64,000 nucleotides of DNA, taken from contig CAZHVS010000007.1 in the NCBI GenBank assembly GCA_964536015.1, positions 62,001-126,000 of the forward strand, in the 5' to 3' direction. Each line of letters begins with the position of its first letter. The stretch's first letter is position 1. The notes under the pieces were generated by a model. The model was not told the origin of the DNA. It saw nothing but the letters and a program-made list of their open reading frames with translations, and made no database searches. The position numbers and the translations under genes are program-made. This document shows, piece after piece, positions 45,027 to 53,791 of this stretch. This DNA comes from CAZHVS01 sp964536015 (GTDB lineage Bacteria > Bacteroidota > Ignavibacteria > Ignavibacteriales > Ignavibacteriaceae).

Positions 45027-47030
45027 ATGAAAAAAAAATTAATCTTAGCATTATTAATAATAACTTCTAACTCATACACTCAAAACTGGATTAAAGTAGA
45101 TTCCATTTTTGCACCATTTGGAGTTACAGTTCAAAATTTTTCTTGTCCTGCATTTGCAGATATGGATGCAGATGGTGATTATGACCTGTTCCTTGGAAAT
45201 ATTAATGACAAAGTTGACTATTTCAAAAACATTGGGACAAAAACAAGTCCAAAATACTTGAAAGATACTACAATGCTTTATTCAATTTATTCAGGTGGAA
45301 TAATGGGTACGAATGCAGATTATCCAGCTTTAGTTGATTTGGATAAAGATGGCGATTTCGATCTTGCTATTGGTGGTTATAATGGAATTGTTTACTACAG
45401 AAACACAGGCGATTCATTACACGCAGTATGGGAGAAAGACACAGTTTTATTCTCATCTGTAAGTCCTCAAATTGGAACTGATCCAAAACCGACATTTGCA
45501 GACCTTGATGGTGATGGCGACTTCGATTTAATTGTTGGAATTGGAGAATCCTTACTCGGTGGCCCAACACCGGGAATAACTATGGCTTTCAGAAATATTG
45601 GCACTAATACATCTCCAAATTTTGTTTTAGATAACGCTCTCGTTTCCGGAATACAAGATGTTGGCTTAAATTCTTATCCCACTTTTGCCGACCTCAATAA
45701 CGATGGAGATCTTGACTTGTTAATTGGAAGAGATTTGCAAACTTTTATCTACTATCAAAATAATGGCACTCCAACTAATCCTGTTTGGGCATTAAACACT
45801 TCTTTATTTTACGGAGTGGAAAATTCCTCCTATTGGAAAGACCCGACTTTCTGCGATATTGATGGCAATGGTACTCTCGATTTAATCTATGGAACTGATG
45901 CAGGAAAAGTATATTGCTATAAAAACACCGGAAGCATAACAGTACCTGCTTTTACTTATGATGCTAATTATTTTAACGTGATAAGACTCTCGGGGAATGC
46001 TTCAACCGTTTCATTTAATGATTTTGATAACGATGGCGATTACGACTTATTAAGTGGAATCTGGACAGGAAAATTTCAGTACTTCAAAAATAACGGAACA
46101 AACTCAAACCCCATTTTCCAGTCGGCAACATCGTCTTTTACTAATTTAAACCCTGGCTCTTATTCCTCACCAATGTTTGTCGATATTGATAATGATGGAG
46201 ACATTGACATTGTATCAGGTGCTTTAAATGGAAAGTTATATTGCTACATCAACAGCAATGGTACATTTACCGCAAATTCAACTATTTTTTCAGCTATAAA
46301 TGTTTCCGGTTTTAGTTATCCCGCTTTTGCGGATTTGGATAATGATGGAGACCTTGATTTATTAGTTGGAGCTGAGTATTCTTATAACTGTAAATTCTTT
46401 TTAAATACTGGCAATAATACTTTTGCACAAAACGATACTCTTTTACAAGGAGTTACCTATGCAAGCAATTGCAGTCCTGTTTTTGTTGATATTGATAATG
46501 ATGGTGATTACGATTTAGTTTATGGAAGATTGACAGGCAGTTTAGTTTATTATAAAAACATTGGGACTATATTTTCACCAGTATGGCAATTAAACGATTC
46601 TTTATTCGCAGGAATTAAAGCCAAACAGAACTCTCATCCCGGTTTTGCAGATCTTGATGGTGATGGTAGAAAAGATTTAGTGCTTGGTGAATATGATGGC
46701 AACTTTACTTATTATAAAAATATGTTTGCACCACTTGGAATTAAGAATAATAACGAAATTTTACCGTCTGGATTTGTTCTTTACCAGAATTATCCCAATC
46801 CATTTAATCCAATTACGAATATTCAATATTCAATTAATAAAAATGAAAAAGTCTCTCTAAAAATTTTTGATGTACTTGGGAATGAAGTCTGTATACTTGT
46901 AAATCAAGAACAAGCACCAGGGAAATATCAAATTGATTTTAATGCTTCAGAATTATCCAGTGGAATTTATTTTTACCAGTTAAATGCTGGAAATAATTTG
47001 TTAACTAAAAAAATGGTTTTACAGAAATGA
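45027..47030 (+). CDS. Secreted FG-GAP/VCBS propeller protein with T9SS sorting domain
   Basis: 667 residues: signal peptide (about 1-19, ending SYTQ), ten FG-GAP-type blades each with a calcium-loop-like Asp-rich motif (DLDGDGDFDL, DLNNDGDLDL, DIDNDGDYDL and similar) and YYKNIGT/FFLNTG strands, then a type A sorting domain (NYPNPFNPITNIQYS to TKKMVLQK). It is a putative surface adhesin or carbohydrate-associated beta-propeller with structural calcium. The stop overlaps the next start (ATGA), coupling it to the secreted deiminase. Confidence 0.9.
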   Translation: MKKKLILALLIITSNSYTQNWIKVDSIFAPFGVTVQNFSCPAFADMDADGDYDLFLGNINDKVDYFKNIGTKTSPKYLKDTTMLYSIYSGGIMGTNADYPALVDLDKDGDFDLAIGGYNGIVYYRNTGDSLHAVWEKDTVLFSSVSPQIGTDPKPTFADLDGDGDFDLIVGIGESLLGGPTPGITMAFRNIGTNTSPNFVLDNALVSGIQDVGLNSYPTFADLNNDGDLDLLIGRDLQTFIYYQNNGTPTNPVWALNTSLFYGVENSSYWKDPTFCDIDGNGTLDLIYGTDAGKVYCYKNTGSITVPAFTYDANYFNVIRLSGNASTVSFNDFDNDGDYDLLSGIWTGKFQYFKNNGTNSNPIFQSATSSFTNLNPGSYSSPMFVDIDNDGDIDIVSGALNGKLYCYINSNGTFTANSTIFSAINVSGFSYPAFADLDNDGDLDLLVGAEYSYNCKFFLNTGNNTFAQNDTLLQGVTYASNCSPVFVDIDNDGDYDLVYGRLTGSLVYYKNIGTIFSPVWQLNDSLFAGIKAKQNSHPGFADLDGDGRKDLVLGEYDGNFTYYKNMFAPLGIKNNNEILPSGFVLYQNYPNPFNPITNIQYSINKNEKVSLKIFDVLGNEVCILVNQEQAPGKYQIDFNASELSSGIYFYQLNAGNNLLTKKMVLQK

Positions 47031-49006
47031 AAAAAATTTTATTGCTCCTCAGTTTATTATCAATAAACTCTTTTTCACAAAATCTTCCTCATTATTTGAC
47101 TAATGAAGAAAAAGAATTATTGAAGACATACAATCCTCCAACTGAAAAACTTGGATGGGTAACTCCACCAACTAAATCGGTAAGAACTATGGCTGAGTGG
47201 GAAGAACTTGAAGGTGTATTAATAACCTGGACTTCATACACTTCCATATTAAGACAAATTGTTGATTACGCACAGGAAGAAGGACTTGTTTATATTGTTT
47301 GCAGCGATTCAAACAGTGTAAAAACTTATTTGCAAAGTGGCGGTGTCCCAATAGTCAATCTTAAATTTATAATTGCATCATACAATTCTGTCTGGTGCAG
47401 AGATTACGGTCCATGGTATGTTTACTCCGACATAGCAGATAGTGCATACATAATTGATTGGATTTACAATCGTCCTCGTCCACTTGACGATTTAATTCCC
47501 GGTATTGTTGCTAACTTAAAAAATATTCCTTTATACCAAATGACACAATCACCTTATAACTTTACTGCTACTGGTGGAAATTTTATGACTGATGGCAATG
47601 GAACAGGATTTTCTTCTAAATTAATCTTAACTGAAAACCCATCAAAAACAGAAACCGAAATTGATACGATGTTGAGGAAGTTTATGGGAATTAATCGCTA
47701 TATAAAATTTGAAACTCTTCCTTATGATCAGATTCATCACATTGATATGCACATGAAATTGCTTGATGAAGAGACTATACTTGTTGGTCAATATCCGGCG
47801 GGAGTTGCTGATGGTCCACAGATTGAAACCAATCTACAATACTTATTAAACAATTTTCAAACCTGTTATGGCAAACCTTACAAAGTAGTACGCATACCAA
47901 TGCCACCAGACGCACAGGGAAGATACCCTAATAATAGCGGCGATTACAGAACATTCACAAATTCTTTAATAATGAATAAAACAATCATCGTCCCAACTTA
48001 CGAAGTTAGATATGATACAACTGCACTTCGTATTTACCGCGAAGCGATGCCCGGTTACAATGTTGTTGGGATAAACTCAAACAGCATTATTACAGCCCTT
48101 GGAGCTATTCATTGCATTACAAAAGAACTTGGTGTTAATGAACCTATTTTCATTTCTCATTCAACAATAAGAAGTGTTGTTAACACAAATAATCCTTTTG
48201 AAGTTAAGGCCTTTATAAAAACAAGAACCGGAATTTCCAATGCAAAACTTTTTTGGTCTGTTGATACTTCACAGGGATTTAACCAGATTTTAATGACACA
48301 GGTTCAACCAGATACCTTTGCTGCTAATATTCCTGTTCAATCAAACGGAGTAAAGGTATTTTACTACATAACTGCTCAAAGCAATTCAGGAAGAGTAGTA
48401 AAAAAACCTTTAACTGCTCCACAAGGTAACTACCAGTTTATAGTTGATGGCTATGTACCGGCTGAGCTGGTCTCATTTTATGCAATTCAAAATGGTAATA
48501 AAATAGAATTAAAATGGTTAACGACCAGCGAAAAAAATAATCGCGGCTTTGAAATACAAAAATTTTTTAATGACTGGAAAACAATCGGCTTTATTAATGG
48601 CAACGGAACATCAACTGAGATTTCCAATTATAAATACTGTGATGATAAACCTCTCAAAGGGAAAAATATTTACAGATTAAAACAAATTGATTTTAACGGA
48701 ACATCAACAATTTCAGATATAGTGGAAGCATCATTTACACCTTTACAATTTTCACTCGAACAGAATTATCCTAATCCATTTAATCCAGTAACTATTATCA
48801 AATATTCAATTCCTGTTAAACAATTTGTAGAACTAAAAATCTTTAATGCACTAGGAAATGAAGTCGCCCGACTTGTGAGCGAAGAGAAAGATGCGGGAAG
48901 TTATTCAGTATCGTTTAATGCTGCTGCTTTTTCATCTGGAATTTATTACTACAAATTAACTTCTAATTTTTTTACCAGCACAAAAAAAATGGTTCTCATA
49001 AAGTAA
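47027..49006 (+). CDS. Secreted peptidylarginine-deiminase-like enzyme with T9SS sorting domain
   Basis: 659 residues. Signal peptide 1-18, agmatine-deiminase/PAD fold (about 35-380), Ig-like segments (about 380-560) and a type A sorting domain (NYPNPFNPVTIIKYS to KKMVLIK). Catalytic candidates: Asp126 (VWCRDYGPW), His238 and Asp240 (QIHHIDMHMK), Cys363 (GAIHCITKELG). Arg149 and Arg151 in YNRPRPLDD sit like the pair that holds the substrate carboxylate in Porphyromonas PPAD. This predicts citrullination of peptide arginines, perhaps C-terminal ones, outside the cell. An exported agmatine deiminase is the alternative. The start overlaps the preceding gene by 4 bp. Confidence 0.85.
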   Translation: MKKILLLLSLLSINSFSQNLPHYLTNEEKELLKTYNPPTEKLGWVTPPTKSVRTMAEWEELEGVLITWTSYTSILRQIVDYAQEEGLVYIVCSDSNSVKTYLQSGGVPIVNLKFIIASYNSVWCRDYGPWYVYSDIADSAYIIDWIYNRPRPLDDLIPGIVANLKNIPLYQMTQSPYNFTATGGNFMTDGNGTGFSSKLILTENPSKTETEIDTMLRKFMGINRYIKFETLPYDQIHHIDMHMKLLDEETILVGQYPAGVADGPQIETNLQYLLNNFQTCYGKPYKVVRIPMPPDAQGRYPNNSGDYRTFTNSLIMNKTIIVPTYEVRYDTTALRIYREAMPGYNVVGINSNSIITALGAIHCITKELGVNEPIFISHSTIRSVVNTNNPFEVKAFIKTRTGISNAKLFWSVDTSQGFNQILMTQVQPDTFAANIPVQSNGVKVFYYITAQSNSGRVVKKPLTAPQGNYQFIVDGYVPAELVSFYAIQNGNKIELKWLTTSEKNNRGFEIQKFFNDWKTIGFINGNGTSTEISNYKYCDDKPLKGKNIYRLKQIDFNGTSTISDIVEASFTPLQFSLEQNYPNPFNPVTIIKYSIPVKQFVELKIFNALGNEVARLVSEEKDAGSYSVSFNAAAFSSGIYYYKLTSNFFTSTKKMVLIK

Positions 49007-49066
49007 TGAGGACCATTAAACCTTTTAATAGTCTTTAAGGTCTAAATAAAGAACGAGGATTATTTT

Positions 49067-51868
49067 ATGAAAAAAATTTTTTTAGCTTTATTTATTTCAA
49101 TAGCTTCTTTTTCATTATTCGCACAGACCTATACTGTTAAAGGTATTGTGAAAGATAAAGACGATAATACTTCTCTTCCACAAGCAAGTATTTTACTGAA
49201 AGATATTTTATCGAGTGAAAAACCTCTGGTATCAATCAGTGAAAAAAACGGCAACTTTACTTTTTACAGTGTACCAAAAGGGACTTATTTGCTTGAAGCT
49301 TCATACATAGGTTATGAAAAATTTTTTGATACCATAAGAGTCTTCAAACAAAATATTGATTTTTTGATTATCTACTTAAAGAAAAGTTTTGTACAGATGC
49401 AGCAGGTTGAAATTGTTGATAAAATAATTCCTGTTGAACAACGTGAAGACACAATTCAATTCACCGCAAAAGGATTCAGAACAAGCAAAGATGCTAATGC
49501 CGAAGAGTTGATTACTAAAATTCCGGGAATTCAAAAAGAAGATGGAAAGATTAAAACGCAGGGAGAAGAAATTCGACAGGTGCTTGTTGACGGTAAACAA
49601 TTTTTTGGTGATGATCCAATGATTGCTTTAAGAAATTTACCTGCAGAGATGATTGATAAAATTCAGATTTACGATAGAGGAAGCGAACAATCCCAGTTTA
49701 CCGGTTTTGATGATGGACAAACTTCTAAAACTATAAACATCATAACACGCGGTGATAGAAAGAGCGGACAATTCGGCAAACTTTATGCGGGTTACGGAAC
49801 TGAAGAAAGATTTTTATCAGGTGGAAATTTAAATCACTTTGAAGGAGAACAAAGAATTTCCTTAATTGGTCTGATGAATAACATCAACCAGCAAAACTTT
49901 TCGTTGCAGGATTTACTTGGTGTAAATACTTCTCAAAGAAGTGGAAGATTTATGAGTATGATGCAATCAATGGGACGAAGAGGCGGCGGTAATTTTGGCG
50001 GAGGTGATTTCAATAACTTCCGCGTCGATGCACAAAGCGGAAATACGAACACGTATTCAATAGGAATTAACTACATGGATATGTGGAGCAAAGATATTAC
50101 GGTGAACGGAAGCTATTTCTTCAATCATCAAAAAAACTCTGATGATGAAATTCTTAATCGTGAGTATTTTTCAAGTACAGGTTTAAACCAATTCTATGAC
50201 GAAAACTCTTTCTCATCATCAAAAAACTATAACCACAGGTTTAATCTAAAAATTGATTACAACCTTGATACTTTAAACTCGTTTACATTGCAGCCAAGAT
50301 TCAGTTACCAGGACAATTCCGCAAGAGAAAATTATTTCGGAATAAATTATTACACAGGCAACAGAACAATAAGTTCATCAAACAACAAAACATCTAACGA
50401 CAGAAACGGGTTTAATTTTTCAAACGAATTTTTATTCAGACACAGATTTGATTTACCCGGAAGAACTTTTTCTATCGGAATTAATAATACTATTACAAAC
50501 AGGAAAACAGACAGAACAAATTATTCTTTAAGCAGTTATTACCAGAATATGGTATCGACTGATACTTCAGACCAAATTTCAGATCAACTTGTAAACGGTT
50601 TTAGTGTATCTCCAAATATTGCTTATACAGAACCAGCCGGAGACAATGCACAAATTATGGTTAACTTTACGGCAAATTATAATAATAACCACAGCGATAA
50701 AAACACCTTTAATTTTAATCCTATGACGGGCACTTACAATTTGAGCGATACGCTTCAGACAAATAAATATGAAAATAATTTCTTTACTTTAAGAGGTGGT
50801 TTATCGTACAGGTACAGGACAGAAATTACTAATTTAAGTCTAGGAATTTCTTATCAGCAATCTAATTTAAATGGTTCGCAAACTTTTCCTTACAGTTACA
50901 AAGTTGACAGAACTTTTTATAACTTTCTTCCAAATGCACGTTTAACTTTAAGATTTGGTTGGACAACAAATCTTCGTTTCAATTACAACACAAGTGTAGA
51001 TGCTCCTTCAATTAGTCAATTGCAAAATACTATTGATAACAGCAACCCACTTTTCTTAAAAACAGGTAATCAGGATCTAAACGAAGAGTACTCACACAGG
51101 TTATCAGTCCAGTATATGACCACAAACTTTGAAACAGGTTCCACCTTTTTTGCAATGGCTTTTGCTAATTACACAAACAACTATATTGGCAATTACACTG
51201 TGAATGCTTATTCAGATACACTTCTTCCATCGGGAATATTTTTAAAAAGAGGAACACAGTTAACTTATCCTGTTAATTATGATAAATCTTTTTCAATACG
51301 GGGTTTTTTAAATACAGGTTTTCCAATCTCCTGGCTGATGTGTAACTTAAATTTATTTTCATCATTTAGTTTTAGCAGAACGCCGGGACAAATTAATAAG
51401 CAATCAAGTATCTCTAAAACTTATGCTTTTAGCGAAGGAGTTTTTCTTGTAAGCAATATTAGCGAAAATATTGATTTCAGAATAACTTATACGCCAACTT
51501 ATAATTTTACAAAAAATAATGTACAGACAAATTCCAAGAATGAATATCTTGTGCATAATGGTTTTGCAAGTTTGTATCTTACTGTTTATGAGGGTATTTT
51601 TATAAAAAGTGATTTTACATACTACAACAATCCCGGGCTTGGCAGCGGCATTAAACAAAGATACTACTTATTAAATGCAGGAATAGGGACAAAACTTTTT
51701 GCCAACGATGTGGGTGAAATTAAGTTTGAAGTATTTGATTTACTTAACCAGAACGAAAGTCTGAACAAAACAATTACAGAGACATATATTGAAGAGAAGA
51801 ACAATAAAGTATTACAAAGGTATTATCTGCTGACCTTCACATATAATATGCGTTTTTTCGGAGAATAA
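49067..51868 (+). CDS. TonB-receptor-like outer-membrane beta-barrel protein with carboxypeptidase-regulatory domain
   Basis: 933 residues: signal peptide (about 1-20, ending LFAQ), carboxypeptidase-regulatory-like domain (about 21-110: YTVKGIVKDKDDNTSLPQASILLK, GTYLLEASYIGYEKFF), a plug-like part (about 130-225: AEELITKIPGIQKEDG, VDGKQFFGDDPMIALRNLP), then a long barrel rich in alternating aromatic residues (about 230-933). A glycine-rich GRRGGGNFGGGDF loop lies near residue 305. It has no visible TonB box. Likely role is nutrient uptake or a SusC-like/OMP_b-brl_3 channel. GAGG precedes the ATG, 60 bp after the deiminase gene. Confidence 0.88.
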   Translation: MKKIFLALFISIASFSLFAQTYTVKGIVKDKDDNTSLPQASILLKDILSSEKPLVSISEKNGNFTFYSVPKGTYLLEASYIGYEKFFDTIRVFKQNIDFLIIYLKKSFVQMQQVEIVDKIIPVEQREDTIQFTAKGFRTSKDANAEELITKIPGIQKEDGKIKTQGEEIRQVLVDGKQFFGDDPMIALRNLPAEMIDKIQIYDRGSEQSQFTGFDDGQTSKTINIITRGDRKSGQFGKLYAGYGTEERFLSGGNLNHFEGEQRISLIGLMNNINQQNFSLQDLLGVNTSQRSGRFMSMMQSMGRRGGGNFGGGDFNNFRVDAQSGNTNTYSIGINYMDMWSKDITVNGSYFFNHQKNSDDEILNREYFSSTGLNQFYDENSFSSSKNYNHRFNLKIDYNLDTLNSFTLQPRFSYQDNSARENYFGINYYTGNRTISSSNNKTSNDRNGFNFSNEFLFRHRFDLPGRTFSIGINNTITNRKTDRTNYSLSSYYQNMVSTDTSDQISDQLVNGFSVSPNIAYTEPAGDNAQIMVNFTANYNNNHSDKNTFNFNPMTGTYNLSDTLQTNKYENNFFTLRGGLSYRYRTEITNLSLGISYQQSNLNGSQTFPYSYKVDRTFYNFLPNARLTLRFGWTTNLRFNYNTSVDAPSISQLQNTIDNSNPLFLKTGNQDLNEEYSHRLSVQYMTTNFETGSTFFAMAFANYTNNYIGNYTVNAYSDTLLPSGIFLKRGTQLTYPVNYDKSFSIRGFLNTGFPISWLMCNLNLFSSFSFSRTPGQINKQSSISKTYAFSEGVFLVSNISENIDFRITYTPTYNFTKNNVQTNSKNEYLVHNGFASLYLTVYEGIFIKSDFTYYNNPGLGSGIKQRYYLLNAGIGTKLFANDVGEIKFEVFDLLNQNESLNKTITETYIEEKNNKVLQRYYLLTFTYNMRFFGE

Positions 51869-52338
51869 ACTGAACTAAAAATATTCCAGAAACTTTAAGA
51901 AAAGTAAATTGGAAGAGAAAATGACGGGGTAAAAATTCACATTATTAAGAATAAATCTTGTCTTCCAAATTTTACTTGAAAAAACATTTGGAAAAGATAT
52001 TTAGCTTTATTTAAGTTAGTGGTGCAGTTGTGAGTTAATACTGTTTTGAACTGGTTGTTAACAGAACCACTACCTCAGACTTGCCTGATCCCTGCTGCTG
52101 AGGTAAGATTATTGAAATTATTTTTAATTATGTTATTAAAATTTAAACAGCATCTATCATAAAAAGATGCTATTAATAAACAAAATATCAACTTTTTAAT
52201 TTGAATAAATGCCCCTAATTATAAAGAGGAATAGATTGTTGCACAATACTTCATTCTTTTTCATCTTTAAAATTTTCCAACGATTATTGTTTAAGCGATA
52301 CTAATAAAGCAATTTTTATAAAATCAAAAGGATAAGTT
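51869..52338. other. 470-bp intergenic region with four inverted-repeat stems
   Basis: No ORF of note and no tRNA. Stem 1: AAGTAAATTGGAAGA (51902-51916) with a near-complement at 51961-51977 (two extra bases). Stem 2: TAGTGGT (52017-52023) with ACCACTA (52066-52072), enclosing CAGTT (52025-52029) with AACTG (52049-52053). Stem 3: TACCTCAG (52071-52078) with CTGAGGTA (52098-52105). Stem 4: AGCATCT (52149-52155) with AGATGCT (52165-52171). None is followed by a T-run typical of a plus-strand terminator. The 52017-52105 part has visibly more G and C than its surroundings. It could encode a structured RNA or a long leader of the next gene. Confidence 0.55.
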
Positions 52339-53124
52339 ATGGCTGCAGTTACTTTAACAGAAACTCTTAAAGATGAGTATAATAATCTTTTTAATACCTG
52401 CATTATTACTGCTTCAAAAGCCAGTACTGTTGAATCTATCATTAATAATATAAAAAACAACAAATCACGCTACGAAGCAGTTTCAAACTTATTAAACATT
52501 CCATGGTACTTTATAGCGGTTATTCATAATATGGAATCATCACTTAATTTCACCAAGCATTTACATAACGGCGATCCTCTTACGGGAAGGACAACACATG
52601 TGCCAGCAGGAAGACCAAAGACCGGTAACCCTCCTTTTTCGTGGGAAGATAGCGCTTCTGATGCTTTACAAATGATGAACCTTCATACATGGGATAACTG
52701 GTCGCTTGCAGGACTTTTATACAAACTTGAAGCTTATAACGGCTGGGGTTACAGGACAAAACATCCGCATGTATTATCTCCCTATCTCTGGAGTTTTTCT
52801 AATCATTATACAAAAGGGAAATACATAGCAGACGGAACTTGGTCTGAAACTGCAGTTTCAGGTCAATGCGGTACCGCAGTTATACTAAGAAGAATGGTTG
52901 AACTGGGAGAAATAAATATTCAACAAGCTGTTACCGCAGCAACCAAAAAAGAACCTGTACTAAAATATTCTTCAAAGAAAATTGCTTATGGAGAAGAACT
53001 TCAGATTTTCTTAAACAAGTTCCCAGATATTTTTGTAAAAGTTGATGGAGTACCCGGAGAAAAAACATCAGATGCAGTTAAACAAGTTTTCGGCTTCTAT
53101 TTAGAAGGAGACCCAAGAGCGTAA
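52339..53124 (+). CDS. Lysozyme-like muramidase with peptidoglycan-binding C-terminus
   Basis: 261 residues with AAGGA before the ATG and no signal peptide. A lysozyme-type core: likely catalytic Glu66 in VIHNMESSLNF, then KHLHNGDPLTGRTTHVPAGRP, PPFSWEDSASDALQMM and YNGWGYR. This pattern is known from phage-like and chromosomal muramidases. The C-terminal IAYGEELQIFLN and VDGVPGEKTSDAVKQV resemble a peptidoglycan-binding repeat. Without an export signal it would need lysis or a non-classical route. No phage genes surround it, so it may be a domesticated or transferred gene. Confidence 0.7.
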   Translation: MAAVTLTETLKDEYNNLFNTCIITASKASTVESIINNIKNNKSRYEAVSNLLNIPWYFIAVIHNMESSLNFTKHLHNGDPLTGRTTHVPAGRPKTGNPPFSWEDSASDALQMMNLHTWDNWSLAGLLYKLEAYNGWGYRTKHPHVLSPYLWSFSNHYTKGKYIADGTWSETAVSGQCGTAVILRRMVELGEINIQQAVTAATKKEPVLKYSSKKIAYGEELQIFLNKFPDIFVKVDGVPGEKTSDAVKQVFGFYLEGDPRA

Positions 53125-53166
53125 GTAGATATTGGATTTATTTTTCTAATTTGATTTTCAATTACT

Positions 53167-53202
53167 AAAAAAACTCCTGCAGTATTAATTTACGGCAGGA
53201 GT
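53167..53202 (-). terminator. Terminator after the DUF1858 gene
   Basis: Minus strand: ACTCCTGC (53202-53195), a 14-base loop, GCAGGAGT (53180-53173), then seven Ts. It lies 27 bp past the DUF1858 stop. On the plus strand it has no T-run. Confidence 0.85.
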
Positions 53203-53228
53203 GAAGTTAATTACAGTTGAATATTTGT

Positions 53229-53444
53229 TTATACTGTTTTTGCCATCTCATTCATTTCATCGACAAAATTTTGAATTGCATTATCATCAAAATTTTTTTC
53301 TTTGGCAGCAGTTTCAAGTGTTCCCCACGCTGGTTCTCCGCATCTTAAACAACGGATTCCTTTCTGCATTAAGTATTCAACTGCAAAAGGATAATCGTTT
53401 ACAAGGTCTTCAATAAGTATGTCTTTAGTTATTACTGTTTTCAT
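53229..53444 (-). CDS. DUF1858-domain small protein
   Basis: 71 residues from the ATG at 53444 (MKTVITKDILIEDLVND), chosen because AAGG lies just upstream and it gives the usual domain length; a longer form starting at 53498 would overlap more of the previous gene. YPFAVEYLMQKGIRCLRCGEPAWGTLETAA is the DUF1858 signature, with a CxxC pair. This domain is found beside or fused to hybrid-cluster and nitrite-related proteins in other bacteria. Function unknown. Coupled to the DUF6132-like gene upstream (20-bp overlap). Confidence 0.8.
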   Translation of the reverse strand: MKTVITKDILIEDLVNDYPFAVEYLMQKGIRCLRCGEPAWGTLETAAKEKNFDDNAIQNFVDEMNEMAKTV

Positions 53445-53637
53445 TTTCTGCCTTCTTTTTCTTTCCCGGTAATATCCAGATTGCCCCAACAGCCGCACCG
53501 TAAAGAGTGCTTATAATCGGGTTGCTCTGTATAGGACAGCTTCCGCTTCTGCATCCAATAAAATAGTAATATGCATATCCAAGTACAGCGCCAAAAATTA
53601 CAGGGAAAACTTTTAATAACTTTTTATTCTTTATCAT
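53425..53637 (-). CDS. DUF6132-like small membrane protein
   Basis: 70 residues with two hydrophobic helices (about 8-26 and 42-58) separated by GCRSGSCPIQSNP. The Cys-SGS-Cys loop and the ending ILPGKKKKA fit the DUF6132 family often found near rhodanese or sulfur genes in Bacteroidota; I name it from pattern only. It overlaps DUF1858 by 20 bp, and a terminator follows that gene. Confidence 0.65.
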   Translation of the reverse strand: MIKNKKLLKVFPVIFGAVLGYAYYYFIGCRSGSCPIQSNPIISTLYGAAVGAIWILPGKKKKAENENSNN

Positions 53638-53699
53638 CTTACTTTTATTTTTTGCTGGTTTGATGAGAAAAATCTTTTAAGGATTCTCTCTTTTTCCCC

Positions 53700-53753
53700 T
53701 GCCAAAATAAAATATTTGCCTTGACTTTGTAAAGTGAAATTTCAATTTTGGCA
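53700..53753. promoter_or_regulatory. Perfect 9-bp inverted repeat upstream of the PorV-family gene
   Basis: TGCCAAAAT (53700-53708) and ATTTTGGCA (53745-53753) are exact complements, 36 bp apart, and the second arm lies 38 bp before the start codon. A TTGACT (53721-53726) lies between them. Either an operator or a leader hairpin. Confidence 0.4.
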
Positions 53754-53791
53754 ACTGTAAATAAGGTTAATCTTTATACAAAGGAATAAAT

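Noticed and set aside
51869..52338. tmRNA, SRP RNA or RNase P RNA
   Set aside because: I could not find the conserved core sequences or a tRNA-like end, so only an unnamed structured region is reported.
53201..53416. 71-residue plus-strand ORF
   Set aside because: It is antisense to the DUF1858 gene, has no family features and overlaps the terminator stem.
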